The notes under the pieces are model-generated. The model saw only the letters and a program-made list of their open reading frames with translations. It was not told the DNA's origin and made no database searches. Shown piece by piece: positions 11,596 through 19,541 of a DNA stretch of 21,667 nt. Position 1 is the first letter of the stretch; each line of letters opens with the position of its first letter. Source of the stretch: a virus. The stretch is from positions 1 to 21,667 of IMG/VR virus record IMGVR_UViG_3300046715_000034, one strand, 5' to 3'. The position numbers were made by a program, and so were the translations under genes.

Positions 11596-11618
11596 GCATT
11601 CCAGGGGGTGAGCTCGTT

Positions 11619-12128
11619 GTGCCACGCGGACGACCGGTCACCCCTGAGCAGCGCGCGCATGTGCGAGAACTCCATGAGCAGGGCAAGAGCCGCAACGACA
11701 TCTCCCGCGAGACCGGCATTGCCAGCGGCACGGTCTCCTCGATCTGCCGCACGCTCGGCCTGACCTTCGATCGCGAGCAGGTCAAGGCGGCGACGGCGGC
11801 GAAGCAGGCCGATTCCAAGGCTCGGCGTGCGCTGCTGGCGGCGAACCTGCTCACTGATGCTGAGCGTCTCCGTGAACGGCTCTGGGAGGAGTCCGTTCAG
11901 CTCATGTCCACGCCGACCGGCCCGGCCAGGGCAACGCTCGATCTGCCGCCGGCGCGGGACGTGAACGACTTCGTGCGTGCTGTGTCGGGTGCTGTGAAGT
12001 CACACATCGACCTTGAGCGCCACGATGCCGACACCGGCACCGAAGGCGCACGCAGCGTCCTCGGCGCCCTCGGCGAGGCCCTGCAGGTCGCCGCGGCTCG
12101 CATCGACGGCGAAGTCACCGAGCCGTGA
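11619..12128 (+). CDS. terS: terminase small subunit (169 aa)
   Basis: DNA-recognition subunit of the packaging motor. Residues ~1-45 contain an HTH of the resolvase/Hin type: 'RGRPVTPEQRAHVRELHEQG', 'SRNDISRETGIASGTVSSICRTLGL'. The middle is helical and basic/Ala-rich, for oligomerisation (AAKQADSKARRALLAANLLTDAERLRERLWEE). The C-terminus ('VNDFVRAVSGAVKSHIDLERHD', ending GEVTEP) fits small terminases that hand DNA to the large subunit. Length is usual (150-180 aa). The GTG start has AGGGGG about 11 bases upstream. The stop overlaps the large-subunit GTG by 4 nt. Confidence 0.87.
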   Translation: MPRGRPVTPEQRAHVRELHEQGKSRNDISRETGIASGTVSSICRTLGLTFDREQVKAATAAKQADSKARRALLAANLLTDAERLRERLWEESVQLMSTPTGPARATLDLPPARDVNDFVRAVSGAVKSHIDLERHDADTGTEGARSVLGALGEALQVAAARIDGEVTEP

Positions 12129-13399
12129 TCGATATCGACCGGGTCACCAGGATCCTGTCGCCGAAGCAGATCTCCTCGATCGCCGGGGCGTTGAAGACCC
12201 CGCAGATCGCACTGTGGTCCGGCGCCGTGTCGAGTGGCAAGACGTTCGCGTCGCTGCTGGCTCTGCTCATTGCGATCTCTGTGGCGCCGCATACGGGCCT
12301 GATCGTCATCACCGGCAAGACGCTGCAGACGATCCAGCGGAACGTCATCACGCCGCTGCAGGACTCGCGCACGTACGGGCTGCTGGCCTCGCAGGTGAAG
12401 TACACGGCCGGCGCGAACACCGCGACGATCCTCGGCCGCACCGTGTGGCTCATCGGCGCGAACGATGTCCGGGCAGAGGATCGTATCCGCGGTGCGACGG
12501 TCGTCCTCGCCTACGTGGATGAAGCCTCGCTTGTCCCGCAAGGGTTCTGGATGATGCTCCTGTCCCGGCTGCGCGTCGAAGGCGCCAAACTCCTGGCCAC
12601 CACGAACCCCGAAGGCCCCGGGCATTGGCTGCGCAAGGACTTCCTCCTGCGCGGCCTCGACGTCGGCCTCGTCGACTGGCACTTCACCCTCGACGACAAC
12701 CCGAGCCTGGCCAAGGACTACGTCGCCCGGCTGAAGAAGCAGTACGTCGGCCTCTGGTATCGCCGCTTCATCCTCGGCGAGTGGTGTCTGGCCGAGGGCG
12801 CCGTGTACGACATGTGGGATCCGGACCGGCATGTGGTCACGGACCTGCCGATGATGCGCCGCTGGATCGGTCTGGGCATCGACTACGGCAACACCAACCC
12901 GTTCGTGGCGCTGATGCTGGGCATGGGCGTCGACAACTGCCTGTACTTCACGCACGAGTGGCGCTGGGACTCCAAGCGGGAACGGCGGCCGCTCACCGAT
13001 GTCGAATACTCCGAACGGCTCCGCAACTGGCTGGCCACACTGCAGCACCCGCAGTCGCAGGTGACCGGTATCCGCCCGCATTGGACGGTCGTGGACCCGT
13101 CCGCCGCATCGTTCATCGCCCAGCTCTGGCAGGACAAGCTCAGCCCGGCGCAAGGCGACAACAGCGTCCTGGACGGCATCCGCGTCACCGCCTCGCTGCT
13201 CGCCCGTGACCAGCTCAAGGTGCATGCGTCGTGCAAGGGCTGGATCGATGAGGTCGGCGGCTACTCCTGGGACGAGGACGCCGCCGCCAAGGGTGAGGAC
13301 AAGCCCATCAAGGCCGACGACCACAGCATGGACGCCGGCCGCTACGTCATCAAGACCACCGAGGCTACCTGGCGGTCCGACTTGAGAGCAGCGGCGTAA
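12125..13399 (+). CDS. terL: terminase large subunit (424 aa)
   Basis: Packaging ATPase and nuclease of the PBSX/Terminase_3 type. Walker A is 'SGAVSSGKT' (~32-40), Walker B is 'VVLAYVDEAS' with D132-E133, and motif III is 'TTNPEG' (159-164). The nuclease domain starts with 'GIDYG' (D253), followed by 'VVDPSAASF' (D324) and 'DDHSMDAGRY' (D399, D403), giving a full acidic metal-binding set. Length is normal for the family (about 400-450 aa). It sits directly after the small subunit with a 4-nt overlap and before the portal gene. All key residues appear intact, so an active headful or cos-type motor is expected; the packaging mode cannot be read from the sequence. Confidence 0.95.
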   Translation: MIDIDRVTRILSPKQISSIAGALKTPQIALWSGAVSSGKTFASLLALLIAISVAPHTGLIVITGKTLQTIQRNVITPLQDSRTYGLLASQVKYTAGANTATILGRTVWLIGANDVRAEDRIRGATVVLAYVDEASLVPQGFWMMLLSRLRVEGAKLLATTNPEGPGHWLRKDFLLRGLDVGLVDWHFTLDDNPSLAKDYVARLKKQYVGLWYRRFILGEWCLAEGAVYDMWDPDRHVVTDLPMMRRWIGLGIDYGNTNPFVALMLGMGVDNCLYFTHEWRWDSKRERRPLTDVEYSERLRNWLATLQHPQSQVTGIRPHWTVVDPSAASFIAQLWQDKLSPAQGDNSVLDGIRVTASLLARDQLKVHASCKGWIDEVGGYSWDEDAAAKGEDKPIKADDHSMDAGRYVIKTTEATWRSDLRAAA

Positions 13400-13515
13400 C
13401 TCTTCGTGATAACGCCCTGACCTGCATCAAGTCACCCGTACTCACCGGCCGGTAAGAGCGATCAAGGCCGCACCTTGCGATATCCGCTACTCAACGTGAC
13501 AAACAAGGGGGTCGC
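13400..13515. other. intergenic region between terminase and portal
   Basis: 116 bp with no convincing gene. It contains a short dyad CAAGG-CCGCA-CCTTG (13463-13477), the palindrome ACCGGCCGGT, and the portal ribosome binding site (AAGGGGG at 13505-13511). I do not see a clear -35/-10 pair. It could hold a promoter or a processing site, but nothing in it is strong. Confidence 0.5.
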
Positions 13516-15132
13516 ATGCCATTGCCCACCGGCGGCCACTGGCCCCCGAAAGAGCTCAACCCCGTCACCGCACGCCTCGCCGTGTGGAGTGCCTGGTACA
13601 CCGGCGACACCGACAGCCTGTCCGACATCTACGGCGGGCAGCTCGCCGGCGACCCCGGCACGCCGTTGACGGGCTTCCTGAACCCGGACCGGCCGGGCCT
13701 GCGCGGCGCCATCGGCCGCACCCTCGCCCGCTGGTTCTGGGGACTCCAGACGCCGCAGGGCGAGCAGCGCACCAAGTTGCATCTGCCGATCGCAGGCGAC
13801 ATCGCCAGCGTGAGCGCCGACATGCTGTTCTCCGAGCCGCCGACGCTGACCATGCCCGACGACAGCGACACCAAGACGCAGGACCGCCTCACCGAGCTTG
13901 CGGGCGATGAGATGCAGGCGACGCTGCTGGAGGCCGCAGAGGTCGCCGCCGGGCTCGGCGGCGTCTACCTCAAGGTGTGCTGGGACAAGGCTCTGGACTC
14001 AAAGCCGTGGATCGCCTCGGTGCATGCCGACGCTGCGATCCCCGACTTCCGCTATGGCCGGCTGGTTGGCGTCACCTTCTGGCGGCACATCTTCGAGGAC
14101 GGCGGCCGGATCGTCCGGCACCTCGAACGCCACGAACCCGGCGTCATCCTGCACGGCCTGTACGACGGCGGACGCGGCGACCTCGGCAAGCAGGTCCCCC
14201 TCGACGCCTACCCGGAGACGCGCGGCCTCCTACCGGTCGTGCAGACCGGTATCGACATGCTGACTGCCGACTACGTGCCGAACATCCGGCCGGCGAAGGT
14301 GTGGCGCAACCAGCCGTGCGGCGCCTACCTCGGCCGCTCCGACTTCTCAGGAACTGAGCCGTTCATGGACGCGCTCGACGAGGCCTACTCCAGTTGGATG
14401 CGGGACGTCCGGCATGCGAAGAGCCGCCTGATCGTCGGCGACGGCATGCTCCAAAATCTCGGACCGGGCGCCGGGTCGCGCACCGACCTGGACCGCGAGG
14501 TGTACGAGGAGATCGCGATGGCGCCGAACAGCGCCGCCCCGGCGATCACGCAGGTCCAGTTTCAGATCCGCGTGGCCGAGCACCGCGACACGGTCTCGCA
14601 CCTGATGGACAAGATCATTCAGATGTCGGGCTTCAGTGCCGGGACGTTCGGCGACTCCGACACCGGTGTCCGACAGGCGGCGCTCACGGCGACGGAGATC
14701 CGCGCGAAGCAGCAGCGTAGCTATGTGACCCGCGACAAGAAGATGCTGTACGTCCGGCCGCCGCTGGCCCGCATCGTTGAGGCGATGCTGGCGATCGACC
14801 GCGTGACCTTCGGCTCTGGCGTTGAGCCGGCCCAGCCGCGTATCCAGTTCGGCGACACCGTGTCCGAGGACTCGCTGACCCTCGCGCAGACGGCGCAGGC
14901 GTTGCGTGCTGCCGACGCCGCTTCGGACGAGACGATCGTGCAGCTCGTCAACCCGGAATGGGACAACGAGCAGGTCCAGGAAGAGGTCGCGAAGATCGCC
15001 AAGGAGCGGCAGGCGTCCATGAGTGTGCCCGGCCTGCTCGATGGCATGGGGTCGGGCGGGCCGGGTGCTTCACCTGACCAGCAGCAACAGCAGCAGGACC
15101 CGGGCGCGAAACCGGCGGCGTACGGAGGCTGA
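13516..15132 (+). CDS. portal protein, SPP1 Gp6-like (538 aa)
   Basis: Dodecameric head vertex through which DNA is packaged and ejected. The N-terminus 'WPPKELNPVTARLAVWSAWYTGD' and the segment 'GLRGAIGRTLARWFWG' followed by 'KLHLPIAGDIASVSADMLFSEPP' are typical of Gp6-like portals. The centre has 'EVAAGLGGVYLKVCWDKAL', the clip/stem area is near 'SYVTRDKKMLYVRPPLARIVEAML', and the C-terminus is a Gln-rich disordered tail (about the last 35 residues, with two Gln runs). Length is within the 450-550 aa range of the family. ATG follows a strong AAGGGGG. It is followed by a small basic gene and the MuF-like gene, the usual neighbours of Gp6-type portals. Confidence 0.92.
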   Translation: MPLPTGGHWPPKELNPVTARLAVWSAWYTGDTDSLSDIYGGQLAGDPGTPLTGFLNPDRPGLRGAIGRTLARWFWGLQTPQGEQRTKLHLPIAGDIASVSADMLFSEPPTLTMPDDSDTKTQDRLTELAGDEMQATLLEAAEVAAGLGGVYLKVCWDKALDSKPWIASVHADAAIPDFRYGRLVGVTFWRHIFEDGGRIVRHLERHEPGVILHGLYDGGRGDLGKQVPLDAYPETRGLLPVVQTGIDMLTADYVPNIRPAKVWRNQPCGAYLGRSDFSGTEPFMDALDEAYSSWMRDVRHAKSRLIVGDGMLQNLGPGAGSRTDLDREVYEEIAMAPNSAAPAITQVQFQIRVAEHRDTVSHLMDKIIQMSGFSAGTFGDSDTGVRQAALTATEIRAKQQRSYVTRDKKMLYVRPPLARIVEAMLAIDRVTFGSGVEPAQPRIQFGDTVSEDSLTLAQTAQALRAADAASDETIVQLVNPEWDNEQVQEEVAKIAKERQASMSVPGLLDGMGSGGPGASPDQQQQQQDPGAKPAAYGG

Positions 15133-15133
15133 G

Positions 15134-15307
15134 ATGCCCGGCCACCACGCTTTCAAGTCAAAGGCTCAATGGCGGCTGTTCTTCGCCTCGCCGCGTCTGC
15201 GTCAGTACGCCCACGACAAGGCGCACGCCACGCCGGGCGGCAAGGGCGTCCGCTACCGGCGACTGCCGACCCGCAAGCGGGCACCGAGCGCACGTAGCGC
15301 GCGATGA
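15134..15307 (+). CDS. small basic protein between portal and minor capsid genes (57 aa)
   Basis: Strongly basic, with the motif 'HHAFKSKAQWRLFFASPRLRQYA' and 'PGGKGVRYRRLPTRK'. The pattern K-S-K-A-Q-W-R-L-F-F followed by a helix and G-G-K is familiar from small proteins next to portals in many phages, though no function is established. The start ATG 15134 comes one base after the portal stop, with GGAGG ahead (15124-15128). The stop overlaps the next ATG (ATGA). It may be a nucleic-acid-binding head accessory protein. Confidence 0.72.
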   Translation: MPGHHAFKSKAQWRLFFASPRLRQYAHDKAHATPGGKGVRYRRLPTRKRAPSARSAR

Positions 15308-16332
15308 CCCAGCCACCGCCGCCTGAGTCCGCCTCACCGGCCATCGCCGATGGCTTGGCCATCGCGGTCACACAGGTCTACGCGGCGGCCGAGACCGAGA
15401 TCCTCGCCGTCATCACCCTCAACGTCCGAGCGGCCCTGTCTGCCGCGTCCCCCGGCATCGCCCTGCAGGGCCGCTCGGCGCAAGTCCAGACCGACGTACG
15501 GCGCATCGTGGACGACGCTGACCACCGCGCCGCCTCGATCGTGCCCCGTGTACTCGCCGAGGCGTACAAGCGCGGCCACGGCATCGAGAAGCGCGCGGCC
15601 GAGCAGGCCACGCAGACCGTCCTCGAACGCCTCGCCGCACTCCGGACCGGCGTGCTGCACTGGGTTGGGCAGCTGCTCGGCCGCCTCATCGCCGCGCTGC
15701 GCACACCGGCACCGCTGCCGATCGCCGACCACGCGTTGCAGAAGGCCGCAGGCCGGGGCATCACCGGCTTCGCCGACCGTGCCGGCCGCTCGTACGGCCT
15801 GGACACCTACGTGAACCAGACCGTGCAGCACGAGGCAGGCCAGGCCGCGGTCGACGGCTTCACCGACCGTCTCGCGGCCGAGGGCGACGACCTCGTCATC
15901 GTCACCGAGTCCCCGCATCCGTGCCCGCTGTGCGACCCGTGGGAGCACCGCGTGCTCTCGGTCTCCGGCGCCGATCCTCGCCGCCCGAGCATGGCCGAGG
16001 CGCGAGCCGGCGGCCTGTTCCACCCGAACTGTCACCACACCATCCAGCGCTGGTATCCCGGCTTCGTCTGGCCGCCGCACTCGCTGCACAACCTGCCCGG
16101 CACCTACGAGGCCACGCAGCGCCAGCGCGACATCGAGCGGCACATCCGCGCATGGAAGCGCCGCCAGGCCGCCGCCCTCGACGACCTCACCAAGGCCAAG
16201 GCGGGCGCCAAGGTCCGAGCCTGGCAGGCCGAGCTACGGCGCCACCTCGCCGCCGAGAACTTGACCCGCTCCCGCCAGCGCGAACGCACCGACTATGGCC
16301 ACACGCCGCCCTTCAAGCACGCGCACGGATAA
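15304..16332 (+). CDS. MuF-like minor capsid / head morphogenesis protein (342 aa)
   Basis: Probable minor head protein that joins the portal region inside the procapsid. The first ~200 residues are helical and Ala/Arg-rich. The diagnostic core is 'ESPHPCPLCDPWEHRVLSVSG' with C207-x2-C210, then 'GGLFHPNCHH' with H240, C243 and H244, the Cys/His set of phage minor capsid protein 2 / MuF-type domains. The C-terminal ~80 residues are a charged helix ('YEATQRQRDIERHIRAWKRRQ') and a basic tail. Such proteins can be co-injected, and some relatives carry toxin domains; none is visible here. ATG overlaps the preceding stop, and the gene ends at TAA before a 66-bp gap. Confidence 0.86.
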   Translation: MTQPPPPESASPAIADGLAIAVTQVYAAAETEILAVITLNVRAALSAASPGIALQGRSAQVQTDVRRIVDDADHRAASIVPRVLAEAYKRGHGIEKRAAEQATQTVLERLAALRTGVLHWVGQLLGRLIAALRTPAPLPIADHALQKAAGRGITGFADRAGRSYGLDTYVNQTVQHEAGQAAVDGFTDRLAAEGDDLVIVTESPHPCPLCDPWEHRVLSVSGADPRRPSMAEARAGGLFHPNCHHTIQRWYPGFVWPPHSLHNLPGTYEATQRQRDIERHIRAWKRRQAAALDDLTKAKAGAKVRAWQAELRRHLAAENLTRSRQRERTDYGHTPPFKHAHG

Positions 16333-16336
16333 GCCT

Positions 16337-16352
16337 CCGGCCGCATGGCCGG
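16337..16352 (+). terminator. GC hairpin between minor capsid and scaffold genes
   Basis: CCGGCC (16337-16342), loop GCAT, GGCCGG (16347-16352) form a perfect stem right after the TAA of the minor capsid gene. It lacks a T tract, so it may act as an mRNA-stabilising or partial-termination hairpin that raises scaffold/capsid expression rather than a full terminator. Confidence 0.4.
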
Positions 16353-16398
16353 GAAGTAGAGCCGGGCCAGGCGCCCGTCTCGATCGCAGGAGAACCGC

Positions 16399-17073
16399 AT
16401 GACCATGCCAGCCGAACCGCAGGCGCCTGGAGCGCCTGAGTCCGGACAGCAGCCCCTGGGCGGCCAGCAGCCAGCAGCCGCTCCGCAGAACCCCCAGCAG
16501 CCGAGCCCGCAGACGCAGGACGTCTCACAGCTCCCCGACTGGGCGCAGAAGATCATCACCGACACCAGGGCCGAAGCGGCCAAGCACCGTACCGAGAAGA
16601 AGGCCACGGCCGAGCAGGTCTCAGCCGAGCAGGCCAAGCTCAACAAGGTGCTGTCGGCTCTCGGCCTCAACGCCGATGGCAACGAGGCGCCCGACCCCGA
16701 AGCGCTCGCCAGCCAACTGGAAGAGCGCAAGACCGAGCTGTGGTCCAAGAGCATCGAGCTTGAGACCCACCGGCTGGCGGACAAGCACGGCGTCAAGCCC
16801 GGAGCGCTCACGGACTCCGTGAAGTTCTGGGAGGCCATGGGTGACATCGACCCGGGAGATCCGGAGTTCGCCGCGAAGGTGGACGCCGCGATCGCCGACG
16901 CGGTGAAGGCCAACCCCGGCCTCAGGGCACCGCAGGGCTCACCCCGGTCCGGCGCCGACTTCACCGGCGCCCCATCCGCGCCACCCAACATCGACCAAGC
17001 GATCGCCGATGCGACAGAGAAGAAGGACTTCCGCACGGTGATCGCTCTGAAGCGCCGGCGTACGGCCGGCTAA
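16399..17073 (+). CDS. head scaffolding protein (224 aa)
   Basis: Assembles the procapsid and is removed before maturation. It has the typical layout: a Pro/Gln-rich disordered N-terminus (~1-45), a central charged coiled coil ('AEAAKHRTEKKATAEQVSAEQAKLNKVLSALGL', ~57-90, then 'ALASQLEERKTELWSKSIELET'), a helical region near 'HGVKPGALTDSVKFWEAMGDID', and a basic C-terminal capsid-binding end ('FRTVIALKRRRTAG'). It lies directly upstream of the major capsid gene. ATG at 16399 follows AGGAGAA; a second in-frame ATG two codons on is less likely. Length is normal for scaffolds of this type. Confidence 0.87.
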   Translation: MTMPAEPQAPGAPESGQQPLGGQQPAAAPQNPQQPSPQTQDVSQLPDWAQKIITDTRAEAAKHRTEKKATAEQVSAEQAKLNKVLSALGLNADGNEAPDPEALASQLEERKTELWSKSIELETHRLADKHGVKPGALTDSVKFWEAMGDIDPGDPEFAAKVDAAIADAVKANPGLRAPQGSPRSGADFTGAPSAPPNIDQAIADATEKKDFRTVIALKRRRTAG

Positions 17074-17088
17074 TCCAAGGAGACAGCC

Positions 17089-18285
17089 ATGGCGGGTATC
17101 ACCGGCCTCGGTACTACCTACAACCTGCCGAACTATGTCGGCGAGCTGTTCATGCTGACGCCGGAGGACACCCCGCTGCTGTCCTCGATCGGCGGCCTCA
17201 CCGGCGGCAAGTCCGTCAACTCCACGTCGTGGACCTGGCAGACGACCGACCAGCGCGACCCCTCCAACCGGCAGCGCCTGGAAGGTGCCCCGGCGCCGAC
17301 CGCTGAGGAGCGCGTCAGGGCGAACGTGACCAACGTGGTGGAGATCCACCAGGAGCAGGTGTCGGTCTCCTACACAAAGCAGGCCGCGACCGCGCAGCTC
17401 ACCACGCCCGGGTCGGCGCCGTTCCAGATCAACGGCGACCAGAACAACCCGATCCAGCGTGAGCTGGACTGGCAGGTCGAACGCGCCCTGCGCGGCATCG
17501 CCCTGGACGTCAACTGGACGTTCATCAACGGCACCTTCGTGCAGCCGACGACCAACTCGACCGCCCGCCAGACCCGCGGCCTGCTGTCGGGCATCACCAC
17601 CAACCGCATCGCAAAGGGCACCAGCGTCGCGGCCACGTCGGCGACGAACATCGTCACCGCGACCGCGTCCGGCGTGACCACCAACGACAAGATCGTGTTC
17701 ACCGCAACCGGCGCCGCGACCAACATCGTGGCCGGACGCACCTACTACGTGACCACCATCGACGCGAACACCTTCAACGTCTCCGCCACCAAGGGTGGCG
17801 CCGCGCTGACCCTGGGAACCGCGACCCTGGCATTCACCAAGCTGCAGACGGCCACGCTCGCCAACACCGACATCAACGACCTGCTGCAGCTCGCCTACGA
17901 CAACGGCGGCATCTCCGAGCAGTTCACCGCGACGCTGCTGTGCAACTCGGCGCAGAAGCGGGCCATCACCGTCGCCTACGCATCGGAGTACGCGGCGTTC
18001 CACGAGACGTCCCGGACCGTCGGCGGCGTCAACATGAGCACGATCATCACCGACTTCGGCACGCTGAACGTGATGATGGATCGGCACATGCCGCAGGACA
18101 CCATCGCCGCGGTCTCGCTGGAGCAGCTCCAGCCCGTCTTCCTCGAAGTCCCCGGCAAGGGCCACTTCTTCGAGGAGCCCCTCGCCCGCACCGGCGCGTC
18201 CGACAACGTCCAGTTGTACGGGGAGATCGGGCTCGAATACGGCAACGAGCGTGCTCACGCCGTCATGACCGGCCTCAAGATCTGA
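17089..18285 (+). CDS. major capsid protein, SU10-like, with inserted beta domain (398 aa)
   Basis: HK97-fold shell protein. The N-terminus 'GLGTTYNLPNYVGELFMLTPEDTPLLSSIG' followed by 'SWTWQTTDQRDPSNRQRLEGAPAP' and 'EQVSVSYTKQAATAQL' resembles the SU10 major head protein family. 'LDWQVERALRGIALDVNWTFINGT' and the C-terminal 'LNVMMDRHMPQDTIAAVSL' complete the shell core. Residues ~175-250 differ in style: Thr/Ala/Asn-rich, beta-rich, with 'DKIVFTATGAATNIVAGRTYYVTTIDANTFNVSA', like Ig/adhesin-type insertion domains of capsid or tail proteins. A good Shine-Dalgarno (AAGGAGA) precedes ATG. It follows scaffold with a 15-bp gap and precedes connector genes, in the usual order. Confidence 0.92.
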   Translation: MAGITGLGTTYNLPNYVGELFMLTPEDTPLLSSIGGLTGGKSVNSTSWTWQTTDQRDPSNRQRLEGAPAPTAEERVRANVTNVVEIHQEQVSVSYTKQAATAQLTTPGSAPFQINGDQNNPIQRELDWQVERALRGIALDVNWTFINGTFVQPTTNSTARQTRGLLSGITTNRIAKGTSVAATSATNIVTATASGVTTNDKIVFTATGAATNIVAGRTYYVTTIDANTFNVSATKGGAALTLGTATLAFTKLQTATLANTDINDLLQLAYDNGGISEQFTATLLCNSAQKRAITVAYASEYAAFHETSRTVGGVNMSTIITDFGTLNVMMDRHMPQDTIAAVSLEQLQPVFLEVPGKGHFFEEPLARTGASDNVQLYGEIGLEYGNERAHAVMTGLKI

Positions 18286-18557
18286 TGGCGGTCTACGAGC
18301 GGGGCGCAGGCGACCACGTCGCCGAGCGCGTGCAGCCCGAGCCGGGCAGCGACCGGGAGACGGAGCTGGAGGCCCTCGCCGACGACGCCGGGAGCGACTG
18401 GCACCGCGCCGAGGAGCCTGAGCCGGCCGAGCCTGAGCGCCCGGCCAAGACCGACAACAAGGCCGCCTGGATCGACTGGGCGGTCACCCAAGGCGCCGAG
18501 CGCGCCGAGGCGGAGAAGGCCAAGAAGGACGACCTGATCTCGGCGTACGGAGGCTGA
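18285..18557 (+). CDS. small protein after capsid, C-terminal SAP/Rho-N-like helix pair (90 aa)
   Basis: Acidic, with a low-complexity Glu/Pro/Asp middle ('EEPEPAEPERPAK'). The C-terminus 'DNKAAWIDWAVTQGAERAEAEKAKKDDLISAYGG' resembles the short helix-turn-helix used in Rho-N/SAP-like 'D-x-L-I-x-x-Y' ends of small phage structural-region proteins. Its role is not established; such proteins often sit between the capsid and head-tail connector genes. ATG shares its A with the capsid stop. A one-base gap separates it from the adaptor gene. Confidence 0.7.
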   Translation: MAVYERGAGDHVAERVQPEPGSDRETELEALADDAGSDWHRAEEPEPAEPERPAKTDNKAAWIDWAVTQGAERAEAEKAKKDDLISAYGG

Positions 18558-18558
18558 C

Positions 18559-19005
18559 ATGGCGTACGCGACGGTGCAGGACCTGGACGACTCCGACGTG
18601 CTGGGCTATCCGGCGCCGGCAAACGCTCAGGTCCTGCTCGCTCGCGCCAGCCGCGACGTCGACCGGGCCATCCAGTGCGCCGTCTACGACACCGACGACC
18701 AGGGCCTGCCGACCCTCCCGCTGATCGTCACCGCGCTGAAGCAGGCGACGTGCGAGCAGGTCGCCTACCAGCTGGAGATCGGCAACGTCGACGGCATCGC
18801 GCACGGCTTGCAGTCCGGCGTGCCCTCGGGCTCGTCGGCCGGCCTCGTCGAGCTGTCTCGTGGCCCGTCCACGGGTGGCGCGACGGTCGACCAGCCGTGG
18901 CTCGGCGACCAGGCCCGGCAGATCCTGCGTGTCGCTGGCCTGATCGGCCAGGAACCGCAGACGTCCGATTTCCACTCGATCTGGATCTGGATACAGGCGC
19001 CGTGA
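18559..19005 (+). CDS. head-tail connector / adaptor protein (148 aa)
   Basis: Probable adaptor that binds the portal after packaging. It starts 'MAYATVQDLDDSDVLGYPAPANAQVLLARASRDVDRAIQCAVYDTD', the helical pattern of HK97 gp6 / SPP1 gp15-like connectors, with 'ALKQATCEQVAYQLEIG' as a middle helix. The C-terminus is Gly/Ser-rich and then helical ('PWLGDQARQILRVAGLIG'). Length and place after the capsid fit. ATG at 18559 follows TACGGAGGCTG, and the stop overlaps the next GTG. Confidence 0.8.
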   Translation: MAYATVQDLDDSDVLGYPAPANAQVLLARASRDVDRAIQCAVYDTDDQGLPTLPLIVTALKQATCEQVAYQLEIGNVDGIAHGLQSGVPSGSSAGLVELSRGPSTGGATVDQPWLGDQARQILRVAGLIGQEPQTSDFHSIWIWIQAP

Positions 19006-19541
19006 GCCGCAGGGACATCCGGCAGGGCATCGCCGCCTACTTCGGCGGATCAACCGTCACCGCGGGCGGCTGGTATCAGCCGACTCCGCTCGTCGCCCTC
19101 GGCCTCGCCGGCGTCCGCGCCTACTACGACAACCGCATGAAGGACCCGGAGTACTTCGCCGGTCTGGCCGCGGGCACTCGCACGGGCGCGCTGATGTGCG
19201 TCCACCTCGACGACGACACGGAGAAGCGCCTCGCGATCGGCGGAATCCTCGACGCCCCGTACAACGTGACGCTGTACCTGTTCCTGCTGACCCGCACGCC
19301 GTCGATGGAGGACGCGCAGGCGGACCGGGACGACCTCGTGCAGGGCGTCAGGGACCTCGTGCGCTTCGACCCGACCCTGGGCATGGGCATCAACTCCGAC
19401 GCCGCTCAGAAGGTCACGCAGGCGGGCGAGGGCGACGCCGGGATCCGCACGTCCACGCCGCTGCCGTACTTCGAGCCTCCGGCGACCACGCGACAGAACG
19501 CGGTGATCAGCTTCACCGCCTCCACCTACCTGGCGGGATAG
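19002..19541 (+). CDS. tail terminator/completion-like protein (179 aa)
   Basis: Likely a neck or tail-end protein. Predicted alternating strands and helices include 'RRDIRQGIAAYFGG', 'TGALMCVHLDDDTEKRLAIGG', 'YNVTLYLFLLTRTPSMEDAQADRDDLVQGVRDLVRFDPTLGMG', and a C-terminal beta segment 'NAVISFTASTYLAG'. A strand-helix-strand core with 'LVRFDPTLG' and a GEGDAGI strand resembles tail terminators of siphoviruses, which cap the tail tube. The GTG start overlaps the adaptor stop. In the usual order a stopper and a gp10-like gene would come between adaptor and terminator; here none does. The terminator call is therefore moderate; a stopper or other neck protein is the alternative. Confidence 0.65.
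   Translation: MSRRDIRQGIAAYFGGSTVTAGGWYQPTPLVALGLAGVRAYYDNRMKDPEYFAGLAAGTRTGALMCVHLDDDTEKRLAIGGILDAPYNVTLYLFLLTRTPSMEDAQADRDDLVQGVRDLVRFDPTLGMGINSDAAQKVTQAGEGDAGIRTSTPLPYFEPPATTRQNAVISFTASTYLAG

Noticed and set aside
11897-13324. Long open frame on the minus strand opposite the terminase (475 codons)
   Set aside because: The plus-strand terminase has all catalytic motifs. The antisense frame is a by-product of high third-position G+C and gives a low-complexity Arg/Val/Asp/Gly-rich product with no motif.
13400-13515. Promoter before the portal gene
   Set aside because: TTGCGA at 13475 has no acceptable -10 hexamer at 16-19 bp; only the ribosome binding site is convincing.
16939-18258. Minus-strand frame of 439 codons opposite the capsid gene
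   Set aside because: Composition is Gly/Val/Arg/Asp repeats, no RBS, and it is fully covered by the well-supported capsid gene.
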